Positions 31,265 through 41,285 are shown, counted from the stretch's first letter. The stretch is DNA of 64,000 nucleotides from Dongia deserti (GCF_003574735.1 NZ_QORW01000002.1:124001-188000), one strand, 5' to 3'. Notes: a model not told the origin generated them from the letters alone. Program-made: numbers and translations.

Positions 31265-32141
31265 TTGCGCTCCCGACGCGGCGGAGCTTACACCGGCCCT
31301 GACCGAGCGGGTCAATCACGGCTTACAGGCTGCCGATGCGCGTGCCGGGCCGATCACCTGGCTCGATCCCGAGCGCGCGGCCGAAGTCCCCTTTGAAGGC
31401 GACGACGCGGCGGTGCTCGCGGAACTGCGCCGCCGCTTGATCGACGTGCCGGTCGACGTTAACGTGCTGCGCGCGGCCGGTCGCCGCAAGAAGCTGCTGC
31501 TGTCCGACATGGACGCGACCGCCATCATCGGCGAGACACTGGATGAGCTTTCCACCTTCACGCTGCACAAGGCGGAGATCGACAATCTTACGCGCCAGTC
31601 GGTCAATGGCTTGATGGGCTTCACGGAAACCCTGGTCGCGCGCATGGAGCTGATGCGCGGACTGCCGATCGACGCGCTCGCACAGACCTGGCGCAAGGTC
31701 GAGCCGACGCCCGGCATGAAAGTCGCCATTGCCACCATGCGCGCTCACGGCGCCTATACAGCCCTGGTCTCCGGCGGTTTCACCTATTTCACCACCCGCG
31801 TGCGCGACCTCATCGGCTTCGACTGCGATATTGCCAACGACCTCGAACTGGTGGATGGCCGCCTCACCGGCCGCATTCCGCTGCCTATCATCGACCCCGC
31901 CGGGAAGGTCGCAGCGCTGCGGCGCCTCACGCTCGAACGCGGCTTGGCGCAGCCCGAGACGCTGGCGATCGGCGACGGCTCCAACGACATCCCGATGCTG
32001 CAGGAAGCCGGCCTCGGCATCGCCTTCTGCGGCAAGCCGAAGGTCAAGCAGGCGATCCCGATCTGGCTGGACTATGCCGGCGCGACCGGGCTGCTCTATC
32101 TGCAGGGCTATCGGCGCGTGGAGTTTGTCGGGGAAGTTTGA
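31242..32141 (+). CDS. serB: Phosphoserine phosphatase
   Basis: 299-residue HAD-family enzyme that releases serine from phosphoserine, last step of serine synthesis. The nucleophile motif is DMDAT (Asp89 and Asp91), motif II Ser is in ALVSGGFTYF, and motif III/IV are GKVAALRRL and IGDGSNDIPML. The N-terminal ~80 residues match the ACT-like extension found in proteobacterial SerB. The ATG at 31242 lacks an obvious ribosome site, but length and the family N-terminus support it. Divergent from and overlapping miaA. Confidence 0.94.
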   Translation: MSFVLSLICAPDAAELTPALTERVNHGLQAADARAGPITWLDPERAAEVPFEGDDAAVLAELRRRLIDVPVDVNVLRAAGRRKKLLLSDMDATAIIGETLDELSTFTLHKAEIDNLTRQSVNGLMGFTETLVARMELMRGLPIDALAQTWRKVEPTPGMKVAIATMRAHGAYTALVSGGFTYFTTRVRDLIGFDCDIANDLELVDGRLTGRIPLPIIDPAGKVAALRRLTLERGLAQPETLAIGDGSNDIPMLQEAGLGIAFCGKPKVKQAIPIWLDYAGATGLLYLQGYRRVEFVGEV

Positions 32142-32200
32142 CCCGTCCAATCGGCCGAAACATGCCTCGGCAGCGTACTTGAGCCTGGCGCTCAGGCCAG

Positions 32201-33319
32201 CTAGCGCGAGCTCTTCGCCTTGTCGGACTTCAGCCTGAGCCAACCCTTCAGGCGGCGCTTGATCTTCCGCAGACTCGTATCGGGACGCGGCGCCCGCATG
32301 TTTGACAGAATCAGCCTCGCGCCGGCGTTGCTCGCCGCCAACGCAAAGGCATCTTCCTCGCCAAGATGCTTGATCAGCAGCTTTGCAACGTATCTCGGCG
32401 AGAGAGTCGCGCGCAGCACCTCGGCCATGTCGCACAAGCATCGGACGAACTCGTCGTTGGATGCGGCGACGATGTCCTGCGACGGCCTGCCAAGAGCGAT
32501 TCTGCTGCCCAGCAGCTTGTTGCGCGAGAACCCGTTGCCGTCATGCAGCCTGTAGCAGCCCAGGCTCCGCTCGATCCGAACGGTACCGCCGAGCATATGG
32601 GCGCCAACGACGAGATAGCGGTCCGCGCAGATGCGCAGGCGTTCCGGGCGAGCCGGCCGGAGGACTTCGAGGACGGTACGCCTGAACACTATTCCGGAGG
32701 TCGCGGACCAGATCCATCTGGAGGAAGTTCCGGGAGCAACGAAAAGGCGCGCTTCGGTGTCAAGCACCTCCTCCGTGACTTCAGCCTGGCCCTGCGGCTG
32801 CCGCGGATCGGTGCCGATGAAGTTAGGCTTCCCGCCAGAGAGCTGAGTTCCCGTCGCGTCGATCACAGCGAGGTTCGAGCACGACACGGCGGCTATTCCC
32901 CGCGTGGACATATGGGCCAGGATGTGTCTCTCCAGGAACGCAGGGTGCCACAGGTCATCGCCGTCGAGAAAAGCAACGAAGGGACCAGACGTGGCATCCA
33001 GCCCTTCCAACATCGTTATCATTTGCCCGCCATTCTCGCGACGCGGAATGGCCCGGAAGCGAGCATCGCCAAGCGATTGAATTACTTCCTGGATACGGTC
33101 GACACTGCCGTCAGCGGAGGCGTCGTCGAGCACGACGCACTCGAAGTGCTCGTAGCTCTGAGCTGCAACCGAACGGATCGCCGCCTCGATGTAGGCTGCC
33201 TGATTGTGGCAGCCGATCACGACTGCAGCTCGCGGCAGCTGGACGCCGGCGAACTCCGTCGCCACGTCGGAACCGGCTCTCCCAGCTTCAGCGACGGCTC
33301 CTGGCACTCGCGCATCCAT
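32201..33319 (-). CDS. Glycosyltransferase family 2 protein
   Basis: About 372 residues from the ATG at 33319; a longer frame reaches 33400. The GT-A fold domain starts near residue 30 with AAVVIGCHNQAAYIEAAIRS and includes VVLDDASADGSVDRI and the metal-binding FLDGDDLWHP. The rest has no recognisable partner domain and ends in a basic tail (SLRKIKRRLKGW). It probably adds a sugar to a cell-surface polymer. It is divergent from a second glycosyltransferase with a 277-base AT-richer gap between them, which suggests a small acquired surface-sugar module. Confidence 0.85.
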   Translation of the reverse strand: MDARVPGAVAEAGRAGSDVATEFAGVQLPRAAVVIGCHNQAAYIEAAIRSVAAQSYEHFECVVLDDASADGSVDRIQEVIQSLGDARFRAIPRRENGGQMITMLEGLDATSGPFVAFLDGDDLWHPAFLERHILAHMSTRGIAAVSCSNLAVIDATGTQLSGGKPNFIGTDPRQPQGQAEVTEEVLDTEARLFVAPGTSSRWIWSATSGIVFRRTVLEVLRPARPERLRICADRYLVVGAHMLGGTVRIERSLGCYRLHDGNGFSRNKLLGSRIALGRPSQDIVAASNDEFVRCLCDMAEVLRATLSPRYVAKLLIKHLGEEDAFALAASNAGARLILSNMRAPRPDTSLRKIKRRLKGWLRLKSDKAKSSR

Positions 33320-33596
33320 CTCAGTGTCATCCCTCGTCGCAGGGCACCCTAAACCGACGCAGCGAGCGTGGAGAAAGCCGCGATCTACCTGCCGTTGCAT
33401 TTCTCACATAACATAACTAAGGCTTACCGGCAATTCCAGTAACCTTGCGAGCCGCGACACAGTCATTCTGTGCCGAAGCCGGAGGGATTTTGGCAGCGAA
33501 CTCTCCAGCTCAGGCGTGCCACTGTAAGCGTTTTGGTAGTGGTGAATGCTCCGAGTCTGAGATCACCTCGATGGACACCATCCAAGGACGGTCCGC

Positions 33597-34727
33597 TTGC
33601 GCCTCAAGAATCTGATATCTCGCGCCATTAAAAGACGCGTGAAACGTATGCTCGGGCACGCCGCTCCGCCGAAGCAGCCGCGAGGCCGCAAGCCCGCGAC
33701 AATAGATTGGCCAACCGATGTCGGGCCAGTACGGCTGCTGTCGGTGGCGCCGCCGATATTCCTCTCAGGGATTCCCTACAAGCAGTATCTGGGGATCGCC
33801 GAGCCGTTCGCTCGGCGCCATGGAAAGGCGAGAGCCGGGTTCATCATCTTTCCAACCTGGTCCATAGAGCGCCGGGGCGTTCCGGAGGCCATCAAGCGCA
33901 ACTTCGCCCAGCACTCCGAACGCTATCCGAATCACCGGCTTCGCTTCATCTGCAACACATCCGAGGAGACGAAGTTGCTGGTGGATCTCGGCTTACCCGC
34001 CGTGTTCCTCAACAAGAACTTCATGGTTTCCGACCGGATGTTCCGACCTCTCCCTGAGATCAAGGTGGAGTTCGATGCCATCTACAATGCCCGCTTCATA
34101 CCGGAGAAGCGTCATGAGCTCGCCGCGGCAATTCCGCGAGTTGGTTACATCGCCTATATCGACGTAGAAGATCGGCGGCGGGAACAGTTCCGGCGCCTGC
34201 ACCAACTGCTGCTGGCGCACAACCCCGATCACGTGCTTCTGAACGCACTGGCGGACGATCTGCCGGCCACCATGTCGCATGACCAAGTGAACGCCGCGCT
34301 CGGCCGTGGCGCCGTCGGGCTCATCCTCTCCGAGGTGGAAGGGTCCAGCTACGCCTCAATGGAATACTTGCTCGCCGGATTGCCGGTGGTCAGCACGCCC
34401 TCCAAGGGTGGGCGCGACGTCTTCTTCGATCCCGAATATTGCATCGTCTGCGAGCCCGATCCCGCCGCGGTACGCGATGCGGTCGCTGAGCTTCGGGCGC
34501 GAAATATTCCCCGTGAGGTCGTCCGGGCGCGAACGCTCGCCAAGATTCAGCCGGAGCGCGAGCGCTTTCTGGTCATGGTCGACGATCTAATCGAAGAGCT
34601 AGGCGGCGAACGCCGGTTCAGCGGCGCCACCTGGCCCTTTGGCGATGTGAGTGGCGTCCCATGGCGCTTGCTCGAGACGCATCTCGCCGAGTTCGCAGAG
34701 CGGCTTCGCGCTAGCGATGGAGCGTAA
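33597..34727 (+). CDS. Glycosyltransferase-like protein (GT-B C-terminal half)
   Basis: 376-residue protein starting at TTG 33597, with AAGGACG upstream. The N-terminal 35 residues are basic. The C-terminal half resembles the nucleotide-sugar domain of family 4 glycosyltransferases: GLILSEVEGSSYASMEYLLAGLPVVSTPSKGGRDV, shown here only by its ends at about residues 241-275, is the EGxxxxxxExxLAGxPVV pattern. The N-terminal acceptor domain is not recognisable. Divergent from the GT2 gene, and convergent with degP. Acceptor unknown. Confidence 0.75.
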   Translation: MRLKNLISRAIKRRVKRMLGHAAPPKQPRGRKPATIDWPTDVGPVRLLSVAPPIFLSGIPYKQYLGIAEPFARRHGKARAGFIIFPTWSIERRGVPEAIKRNFAQHSERYPNHRLRFICNTSEETKLLVDLGLPAVFLNKNFMVSDRMFRPLPEIKVEFDAIYNARFIPEKRHELAAAIPRVGYIAYIDVEDRRREQFRRLHQLLLAHNPDHVLLNALADDLPATMSHDQVNAALGRGAVGLILSEVEGSSYASMEYLLAGLPVVSTPSKGGRDVFFDPEYCIVCEPDPAAVRDAVAELRARNIPREVVRARTLAKIQPERERFLVMVDDLIEELGGERRFSGATWPFGDVSGVPWRLLETHLAEFAERLRASDGA

Positions 34728-34798
34728 GCGGACTAGGTCATGGAACCCGCCATCCCGCTGAAGCTGGAGGACGCGCTGTCTAAGTCCGCTCGTTCCAG

Positions 34799-36301
34799 CT
34801 ACTGCGTGATCTTCAGCGCGATCCACTGGAATTCGCCGCCGCGGTTGACCAGCAGCGTGACGACCCGATAGCCGTTGTCCTGCGCAGCCTTGACACGCTG
34901 GGCGACGTCTTCCGGCGAGGTCACCGCCTTCTGATCCACTTCGGCGATCACGTCGCCGGGGCGCATGTCCTTCTCTGCCGCCGGCCCGGTCTGCGCCACT
35001 TCCACCACCACGACCCCTTCGGCATCGCCTGGGATCTGGTGCTTCTTGCGCAGCTCGTCGGTGATGGCGGATAGCTTGAGGCCCAGCAGGTCGACGGTGG
35101 CCGCGGCACTCGGCGGCGTCTCGATGCTGGCCAGAGTCTTCTGTTCCGCTTCTTCGGTCAGCTCGCCGACCGTGACCCTCAGGGTCACTTCTGAACCTTT
35201 CCGCCAGATCACCACGTCAGTGGTCTTGCCGGTCTCGGTCTCCGCCACGATGCGGGGCAGGCCGCGCATCTGCGTGATCTCCTTCCCGTCGAACTTCAGC
35301 ACCACGTCGCCCTGCTTGATGCCGGCCTTGTCCGCCGGACCGTCCTTGGTGACGCTGGCAACCAGCGCGCCCTTCGGCTCCTTGAGGCGCAGTCCTTCCG
35401 CCAGCTCCGGGCTGACGGTCTGAATCCGCACACCCAGCCAGCCGCGCTTCGGCTTACCGAACTCCTTAATCTGCGAGATGATCGGCCTGGCGAGGTTCGC
35501 TGGAATCGCGAAGCCGATGCCGACAGATCCGCCCGAGGGCGAGAAGATCGCGGTGTTGATGCCCACCACTTCGCCATCCATGTTGAACATCGGGCCGCCG
35601 GAATTGCCGCGATTGATGGATGCGTCGGTCTGGATGTAATCGTCGTAGGGGCCGGAATTGATATCGCGCTGGCGTGCCGACACGATGCCCGCCGTCACCG
35701 AACCACCGAGGCCGAACGGGTTGCCGATCGCCATAACCCAGTCGCCGATCCGTAGCGCTTCGGAATCGCCCCATTTCAGTGCCGGCAGCGGCTTCTTGGC
35801 ATCAACCTTCAGCAGCGCAAGGTCGGTCTTCTCGTCGCGTCCGACAATGGTGGCCTTCAGCTCTTCATTGTCGTGCGTGAGCACCATGATCTCTTCGGCG
35901 TCTTCGATCACATGGTTGTTGGTGACGATGTAGCCCGCGGGATCGATGATGAAGCCCGAGCCGAGCGAACTTCCACCGCGCGGCGGCCGCTGCGGGGGCT
36001 GACCTTCGCGCCGATCCAGGAAGTCGCGGAACATCTCGTCCAGGTCCTGCATCTGCTGGCTCTGCGGCACCTTCTGGGTGCTAGAGACATTCACCACGGC
36101 AGGAATCACCCGATCGACCAGGTCCGCGAAGCTCTCGGGCGCCGATCGCGCAAAGGCCTGCTGCGCCCAGACCAGTGCCAGAACTGACAGCGCCACCGCC
36201 ATGGCAGCCCGCAGCCAGGTTCCCGTACTCGCCGCCGCATCCGCCGCTGCCGCTACTGCGCACGCGCGGCCTTTGCTGCGAACGTATGTCATGTTCTGCA
36301 C
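34799..36301 (-). CDS. degP: Periplasmic serine protease DegP/HtrA (Do family)
   Basis: About 500 residues from the GTG at 36301, which has GGAGG eight bases upstream; an ATG nine bases later is an alternative. An N-terminal signal helix (WLRAAMAVALSVLALVWAQQAFA, ends only) precedes the trypsin-like domain with the catalytic triad His130 (TNNHVIED), Asp160 (KTDLALL) and Ser234 (GNSGGPMF). Two PDZ domains follow, the second ending in the gene's C-terminus. It degrades or refolds misfolded envelope proteins. It lies directly downstream of hflK-hflC on the same strand. Confidence 0.95.
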   Translation of the reverse strand: MQNMTYVRSKGRACAVAAAADAAASTGTWLRAAMAVALSVLALVWAQQAFARSAPESFADLVDRVIPAVVNVSSTQKVPQSQQMQDLDEMFRDFLDRREGQPPQRPPRGGSSLGSGFIIDPAGYIVTNNHVIEDAEEIMVLTHDNEELKATIVGRDEKTDLALLKVDAKKPLPALKWGDSEALRIGDWVMAIGNPFGLGGSVTAGIVSARQRDINSGPYDDYIQTDASINRGNSGGPMFNMDGEVVGINTAIFSPSGGSVGIGFAIPANLARPIISQIKEFGKPKRGWLGVRIQTVSPELAEGLRLKEPKGALVASVTKDGPADKAGIKQGDVVLKFDGKEITQMRGLPRIVAETETGKTTDVVIWRKGSEVTLRVTVGELTEEAEQKTLASIETPPSAAATVDLLGLKLSAITDELRKKHQIPGDAEGVVVVEVAQTGPAAEKDMRPGDVIAEVDQKAVTSPEDVAQRVKAAQDNGYRVVTLLVNRGGEFQWIALKITQ

Positions 36302-36429
36302 GTCCAAAACCTCCTCTGCGAACACCGGCAGCCTGCAGCGCGGGAAGCCACGCGTTCCGCGCCACTACTGGATCATAGACTCAAACCACGGCGGACCGAC
36401 AGTCTTGGATCACAAACCCGTCATCGGTC

Positions 36430-37341
36430 TCATTGTTGTTTATCGGTTCTGAGCGCCGGGAGTTGCCCCTGGGCGCCTCTGTTCTGCTCGAAAAAGCGGA
36501 AGAAATCGCCCTTCGGCTCGCCCACGAAGGTGGTAGTGTTGCCGTTGAGGCCGGTTCGCATCGCCTGCAGCGACCGATAAAAGTCGAAGAACTCGGGATC
36601 CCGGCCGAATGCCTCGTTGTAGATGCGGGTCGCTTCCGCGTCGCCCTCGCCGCGCAGAATCTCCGACTGCCGCCGGGCATCCGCCAGGACCTCGATGCGC
36701 TGCTTGTCCGCGTCGGCGCGCTTGGCGCGCGCTTCGGCCTCGCCTTCGGCCCGGAATTGCGCCGCTTCCTGGGCACGCTGCGTGCGCATGCGGTTGTAGA
36801 TCGCCTCGCTGTTCGCCGTCGGCAGGTCGACACGCTTGAATCGGACGTCGAACACGTCGACGCCGAATTGCTTACCGGTCGGCACCAGCCGCTGGGTCAC
36901 CGTGGTCATCAAGGCGGCGCGCTTCTCGGTCAGCACATCCTGCATGGGCACGGAGCCAAACACGTCGCGCATCACCTGATTCAAGACGGCGACCAATCGC
37001 CGCTCGGCGTTCTGCTCGATGCGCGCGACACGATAGAACGTCTCCGGGTCGACGATCCTGTATCGGAGGTAGGCGGAAATCACCACGCGCTTCTGGTCCT
37101 GCGTGGTCAGCTCGACGGACGGCGCATCGATGTTGATGATACGGCGGTCGATATAGGTCACGTTGTCGATGAAGGGGACGCGCCAGTGCAGGCCCGGATC
37201 GCTCTCCACCGTTTCGATCAGCTGGCCGAAGCGCACGACAACCGCATTTTGCGATTGCTGCACGAAGAAGGTCGCCGAATACAACACGATGACGGCGACA
37301 ACCGCACTGATGAGGAGAGCAAGTACAGCGTTGCGTCGCAT
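36430..37341 (-). CDS. hflC: FtsH protease modulator HflC
   Basis: 303-residue membrane-anchored SPFH/prohibitin-family protein that forms, with HflK, a cage around the FtsH protease. One N-terminal helix (residues about 6-26) is followed by the SPFH domain (VVVRFGQLIETVESDPGLHWR), a long Ala/Arg/Glu-rich coiled-coil (about 185-235) and a C-terminal segment. The start overlaps the stop of hflK by one base. No DUF2065 gene follows, unlike the arrangement in many relatives. Confidence 0.95.
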   Translation of the reverse strand: MRRNAVLALLISAVVAVIVLYSATFFVQQSQNAVVVRFGQLIETVESDPGLHWRVPFIDNVTYIDRRIINIDAPSVELTTQDQKRVVISAYLRYRIVDPETFYRVARIEQNAERRLVAVLNQVMRDVFGSVPMQDVLTEKRAALMTTVTQRLVPTGKQFGVDVFDVRFKRVDLPTANSEAIYNRMRTQRAQEAAQFRAEGEAEARAKRADADKQRIEVLADARRQSEILRGEGDAEATRIYNEAFGRDPEFFDFYRSLQAMRTGLNGNTTTFVGEPKGDFFRFFEQNRGAQGQLPALRTDKQQ

Positions 37342-38558
37342 CAGTTTCCTCCGCTCGTGACGGTCGTGGGCGACGGCGCCTGCGCGCTCGGTTCAAGCTC
37401 TCCGCCCGTGGCCGGCGGCGGAGCCTTGCGATTCTTCAGAAGCTGGTCCAGCGGCAGATAAGGAACGGCGCCGCTGCCTTGTCCGCCGGTATCGATGAGG
37501 ATCTTGTCCATGTTGCCCATGATCGATTCCAGGGTCTCGAGATAGAGCCGCCTGGACGTGACATCGGGATTCTGCCGGTACTGCTCATAGACGGAGAGGA
37601 AGCGCTGCGCGTCGCCGGTCGAGATGGCGATCTTCTCGGTGCGATAAGCCTCCGCTTCCCTCACCATCTGGATCGCCCGGCCGGCAGCGTCCTGGGTGAC
37701 CCTGTTGAAGTAGGCCTGCGCCTCGTTCACGGAGCTTTCCTTGTCCGCGCGCGCCTTCTGCACATCGCGGAAGGCCTCGATCGCCTCCTGGGGAGCGTCG
37801 ACCCGTTGCAGCGACAGATTGTCGATGGAGATGCCGGAATTGTAGCTGTCGAGAATCCGCTGCGCCAAGCTCTGCGCGCGGGAACCGATTGTCTCGCGGC
37901 CCTGGGTGTAGACAAAGCTAAAGTCGTTCTGCCCGATGATCTCGCGGATCGCGGCCTCCACCGCGTTCTTGACTGTGTCGTTCTTGACCGCGTCGGGCGA
38001 CAGCGATTCGATCGGGTCGCGAATTTCAAACAGGTACTTCTCGACGTCGGCGATGTGCCATTGCACGACCGTCTCGACCTGCACGATGTTTTCATCGCCG
38101 GTGAGGATCAGGCCCTCTTCCTCGATCGCGCTGCCGCCGGCCGAGGTGGTCGAACCGGTCGAACCCCCGCGAAAGCCGATCTCGACCGTGTTGCGCTGGT
38201 TGACGTTGGGCGTGAGTACGCTGCCGATCGGCGATGGCCAGTTCCAATGCAGGCCGTCCGGCGTAGTCTCGCCTCTATATTTGCCGAAGACCAGGGGAAC
38301 GCCGACCTCGCCGGGCTGCACCTGGTACAGGCCGCTCGCCAGCCACAGCAGCACCGCGATGCCGGCGATCAAGGCGCCCACCTTGCCGGGGCCCATGCCG
38401 CCGGGGACCAGGTTCTTCATGCGGTCCTGGCCGCGCCGGAGCATTTCCTCGAAGTCGGGCGGCTGACCGCCGCCACCCGGGCCACGCGACCACGGGCTTC
38501 CCCCGCCCCCCTGACCACCACCGCCGCCCCACGGGCCGCCCTGATTGTTCCAAGCCAT
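37341..38558 (-). CDS. hflK: FtsH protease modulator HflK
   Basis: 405-residue partner of HflC. The first ~45 residues are Gly/Trp/Pro-rich (repeated GGG and GGQ), typical of HflK. One membrane helix at about residues 62-80 precedes the SPFH domain (PGEVGVPLVFGKYRGETTPDGLHW, ends only) and a coiled-coil with SVNEAQAYFNRVTQDA. It is first in the hflK-hflC-degP series. Upstream 38559-38780 is a 222-base divergent promoter region shared with mrp, with nothing else recognised in it. Confidence 0.95.
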   Translation of the reverse strand: MAWNNQGGPWGGGGGQGGGGSPWSRGPGGGGQPPDFEEMLRRGQDRMKNLVPGGMGPGKVGALIAGIAVLLWLASGLYQVQPGEVGVPLVFGKYRGETTPDGLHWNWPSPIGSVLTPNVNQRNTVEIGFRGGSTGSTTSAGGSAIEEEGLILTGDENIVQVETVVQWHIADVEKYLFEIRDPIESLSPDAVKNDTVKNAVEAAIREIIGQNDFSFVYTQGRETIGSRAQSLAQRILDSYNSGISIDNLSLQRVDAPQEAIEAFRDVQKARADKESSVNEAQAYFNRVTQDAAGRAIQMVREAEAYRTEKIAISTGDAQRFLSVYEQYRQNPDVTSRRLYLETLESIMGNMDKILIDTGGQGSGAVPYLPLDQLLKNRKAPPPATGGELEPSAQAPSPTTVTSGGN

Positions 38559-38780
38559 GATAACTCCAGCTAATTCCTGGAAAATTTATGTTCATTGCGG
38601 CGGAAACCTGAGTACCCGCCAGGAGCCTCCGGACCGGCCGCAATCTATGAATTGCATCGCCGACCCGGGGCCTTATATGACAGGGGCGCGCCGGTCGCGC
38701 AATGTGGGTAAGCCGCGCTGGTTGCCCTCCCTGGCGGCCGGATAGAACGGATATCGTCCGCCACCAAAGGTGTTTCAAGC

Positions 38781-39905
38781 ATGGCCGTCACCGAAACCCA
38801 GGTTATTGAGGCCCTTCGGGCCATTCGAATGCCGCAAGGTGGCGATATCGTGGCAGCCGGGATGGTGAGCGGCCTGGCGCTGAGGGACGGCCATATCAGC
38901 TTCGCCATCGAGGTGAACCCCGCCCAGGCGCCGGTGATGGAGCCGGTCCGCAAGGCCGCCGAGAAGGCGGTCACGGATCTGCCCGGGGTGCTGAGCGCCA
39001 CAGTGGTGCTGACCGCCCATCGCGCCGCGCCGCAGACGGCGCAGCGGGCAAGCGGCCCGCAACGCCCGCACGGGCACGGTCATGCCCAGCCGGGGGGCAA
39101 TCGCCTCAATCTGCCCGGTATCAAGCACATCATTGCGGTGGCGAGCGGCAAGGGCGGCGTCGGCAAGTCGACCACCGCCGCCAATCTCGCGCTCGCGCTG
39201 CATGTCAACGGCCTCAAGGTCGGGCTGCTGGATGCGGACGTCTATGGCCCGTCGCAGCCGCGCATGATGGGTGTCAAAGGCCGGCCGACCAGCAAGGACG
39301 GCAAGGTGATGGAGCCGATGGAGAACCACGGCATCAAGGTCATGTCGATGGGCTTCCTGATCGACGAAGAGACGCCGATGATCTGGCGCGGCCCGATGGT
39401 GATGAGCGCGATCACGCAGTTGCTGCGCGACGTCGCCTGGGGCGATCTCGACATTCTCGTCTGCGATCTGCCGCCGGGCACCGGCGATACGCAGCTCACC
39501 ATGTCGCAGAACGTGCCGCTCTCCGGTGCCGTCATCGTCTCGACGCCGCAGGACATCGCGCTGCTCGACGCGAAGAAGGGGCTCAACATGTTCCGCAAGG
39601 TCGATGTGCCGGTGCTCGGCATCATCGAGAACATGAGCTACTTCGCCTGCCCGAACTGCGGCCACCGCAGCGACATCTTCGCCCACGGCGGCGCCAGGCG
39701 CGAAGCGGAGCGCTTCGGTGTCGATTTCCTGGGCGAGATCCCGCTCGACATTACGATCCGCGAAACCTCCGACGGCGGCCATCCGATCGTGGTCAGTGAC
39801 CCGAAATCGCCGCACGCCGCCGCCTATCGCGAGATCGCGCAGCGGATCTGGGCCAAGCTCGCCGGCGCCCAAGCGCGCCAGGGCCCGCGCATCGTCATCC
39901 AGTAG
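38781..39905 (+). CDS. mrp: Iron-sulfur cluster carrier Mrp/ApbC
   Basis: 374-residue P-loop ATPase that carries and transfers iron-sulfur clusters. An N-terminal MIP18/DUF59-type domain (about 1-85) is followed by a His/Pro-rich linker and the ATPase domain with deviant Walker A ASGKGGVGKSTTAANLA. The cluster-binding CxxC is in YFACPNCGHRS near residue 293. Divergent from hflK. Complete and typical. Confidence 0.94.
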   Translation: MAVTETQVIEALRAIRMPQGGDIVAAGMVSGLALRDGHISFAIEVNPAQAPVMEPVRKAAEKAVTDLPGVLSATVVLTAHRAAPQTAQRASGPQRPHGHGHAQPGGNRLNLPGIKHIIAVASGKGGVGKSTTAANLALALHVNGLKVGLLDADVYGPSQPRMMGVKGRPTSKDGKVMEPMENHGIKVMSMGFLIDEETPMIWRGPMVMSAITQLLRDVAWGDLDILVCDLPPGTGDTQLTMSQNVPLSGAVIVSTPQDIALLDAKKGLNMFRKVDVPVLGIIENMSYFACPNCGHRSDIFAHGGARREAERFGVDFLGEIPLDITIRETSDGGHPIVVSDPKSPHAAAYREIAQRIWAKLAGAQARQGPRIVIQ

Positions 39906-39912
39906 GCCAACA

Positions 39913-40179
39913 TCAGTCGAAGCTGGACGGCGTGCCGGTCTGCGCCTTGCGAATGACGGCGATGTCGTCGCACAGCGCAAGAAACCGCAGCAGAAGGGCG
40001 TAACCGACTGCTGTCGCGATTAACAGGATTGCTAATCCGAACAACTCTCCTAGCACTAGAGCTATGCCCAGGCGCTCCAGGGAGCCGAGGATCGCGATGA
40101 GGCTGAGCAGGGCCCCGCCGAGCACGACCAGCACCAGCAGAAACGCCAGCAGCGAAATATTCCGCACTACCCAATCCAT
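39913..40179 (-). CDS. Small two-helix membrane protein
   Basis: 88-residue hydrophobic protein with two predicted membrane helices (about residues 8-33 and 43-66) and a short polar C-terminus. Unknown function. It is convergent with mrp and ends seven bases from its stop. The consistent hydrophobic pattern and a start 57 bases from the questin-oxidase-like gene make it plausible, but I recognise no family. Confidence 0.6.
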   Translation of the reverse strand: MDWVVRNISLLAFLLVLVVLGGALLSLIAILGSLERLGIALVLGELFGLAILLIATAVGYALLLRFLALCDDIAVIRKAQTGTPSSFD

Positions 40180-40235
40180 CGATTGTTCCCCCAGCGAGAT
40201 CCGGACGCTGAACTAAGCACGCGATCACGACTGGA

Positions 40236-41276
40236 TCAACGCCGCCAGGCAGGCAAGCCGACATCTTTGAGCGCGCCGACTTCGCGCGCGGCGAGCCAGC
40301 GGAACAGGCGATCGCCGGTCAATCGGCCGAGGAACAGGGCCGAATAGCACAGCTTCACTGTGTGCTCGTCTTCTTCCGCCACCGCGCTGCCAAGCAGGTC
40401 GAGCCAGGCTGGCGTCTCGGCCGCACGCCGGGCTTCGACAATGTCGGTTTCCGGAATCGCGGGCCGGCCGATGGCAATATACGCGGCGGCCAATCCTTGC
40501 CACAGCCACGGCAGCATCACCTTTGGCTCCTGCACATAGGGCAGCAGCACTGCAACGGCTTGCGTGCCGGTGACCGTGTGCAGCGCGGTGAAGTCGCCGG
40601 TGGCCGCGTAAAGAACGCCGGCAGCACGCGCGACGTCCGCGATGCTGGCGGCTGGATCGAGCCAGTGAATCGCCTCGTCGAACCCGCTCAACCCGCCGAC
40701 CGTGAGCAAGGCGTCGTCAATCAAATCCGGCGCCTGTTTCGGATCAAAGGCAAAGCGCGCATCGTCATGCAGCCGCTCGAGCAAAGCCAGTGGATCAGCA
40801 GATCGCTCGCTCTCTGCGGGCGCATCGAGCACGACGCCGAGGCGCTGCCAGTGCGCCGCCCAATAGGCCAAGCCCGCCGCAATCTCGCCGTCATGCTTTG
40901 CGACGACACCCATCGCTGTGCGGATCAGCGCATGGAATGCGGCTGCTGATAGACCGGGCGCCAGCTCGGGCAAAGAAGCGCGCAGCACGGGTTCCCAGCC
41001 CTCGCGCGCGATGCGCTGCCGGAAATCGGCCCGCAGATCACGAAAGGCAGCGCGATCGGCTTTGCGGAACGGCCACGCCCCAATGCCGACCCGCTCGCCG
41101 TCCGGCAGCTTCTCCAGCCAGGACACGTGGGTGCGACGATAATCGTCGAGGCGCGCAGGGGTTGCCCCCATCTGCTCCAGAGCCACCAGTGCCATCGGCA
41201 GGTGGTTGCACAGCCCGCCGCCATATTCCGGGTCATAGACCTCCGCCTCGGTCAGCAGCTTCGCTAGGATAGGCAT
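40236..41276 (-). CDS. Questin oxidase-like family protein
   Basis: 346-residue soluble protein resembling the questin oxidase family (GGGLCNHLPMALVALEQMGA at residues 19-38 is the conserved opening, with a later HALIRTAMGVV and LHTVTGTQAVAVLLPY). In fungi a member oxidises an anthraquinone; bacterial members have no established substrate. It is helical throughout with conserved His residues that may bind a metal or flavin. It is followed on the same strand by the small membrane protein. Upstream lies a decayed fragment of a DCC-family gene. Confidence 0.75.
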   Translation of the reverse strand: MPILAKLLTEAEVYDPEYGGGLCNHLPMALVALEQMGATPARLDDYRRTHVSWLEKLPDGERVGIGAWPFRKADRAAFRDLRADFRQRIAREGWEPVLRASLPELAPGLSAAAFHALIRTAMGVVAKHDGEIAAGLAYWAAHWQRLGVVLDAPAESERSADPLALLERLHDDARFAFDPKQAPDLIDDALLTVGGLSGFDEAIHWLDPAASIADVARAAGVLYAATGDFTALHTVTGTQAVAVLLPYVQEPKVMLPWLWQGLAAAYIAIGRPAIPETDIVEARRAAETPAWLDLLGSAVAEEDEHTVKLCYSALFLGRLTGDRLFRWLAAREVGALKDVGLPAWRR

Positions 41277-41285
41277 TGGCGAATG

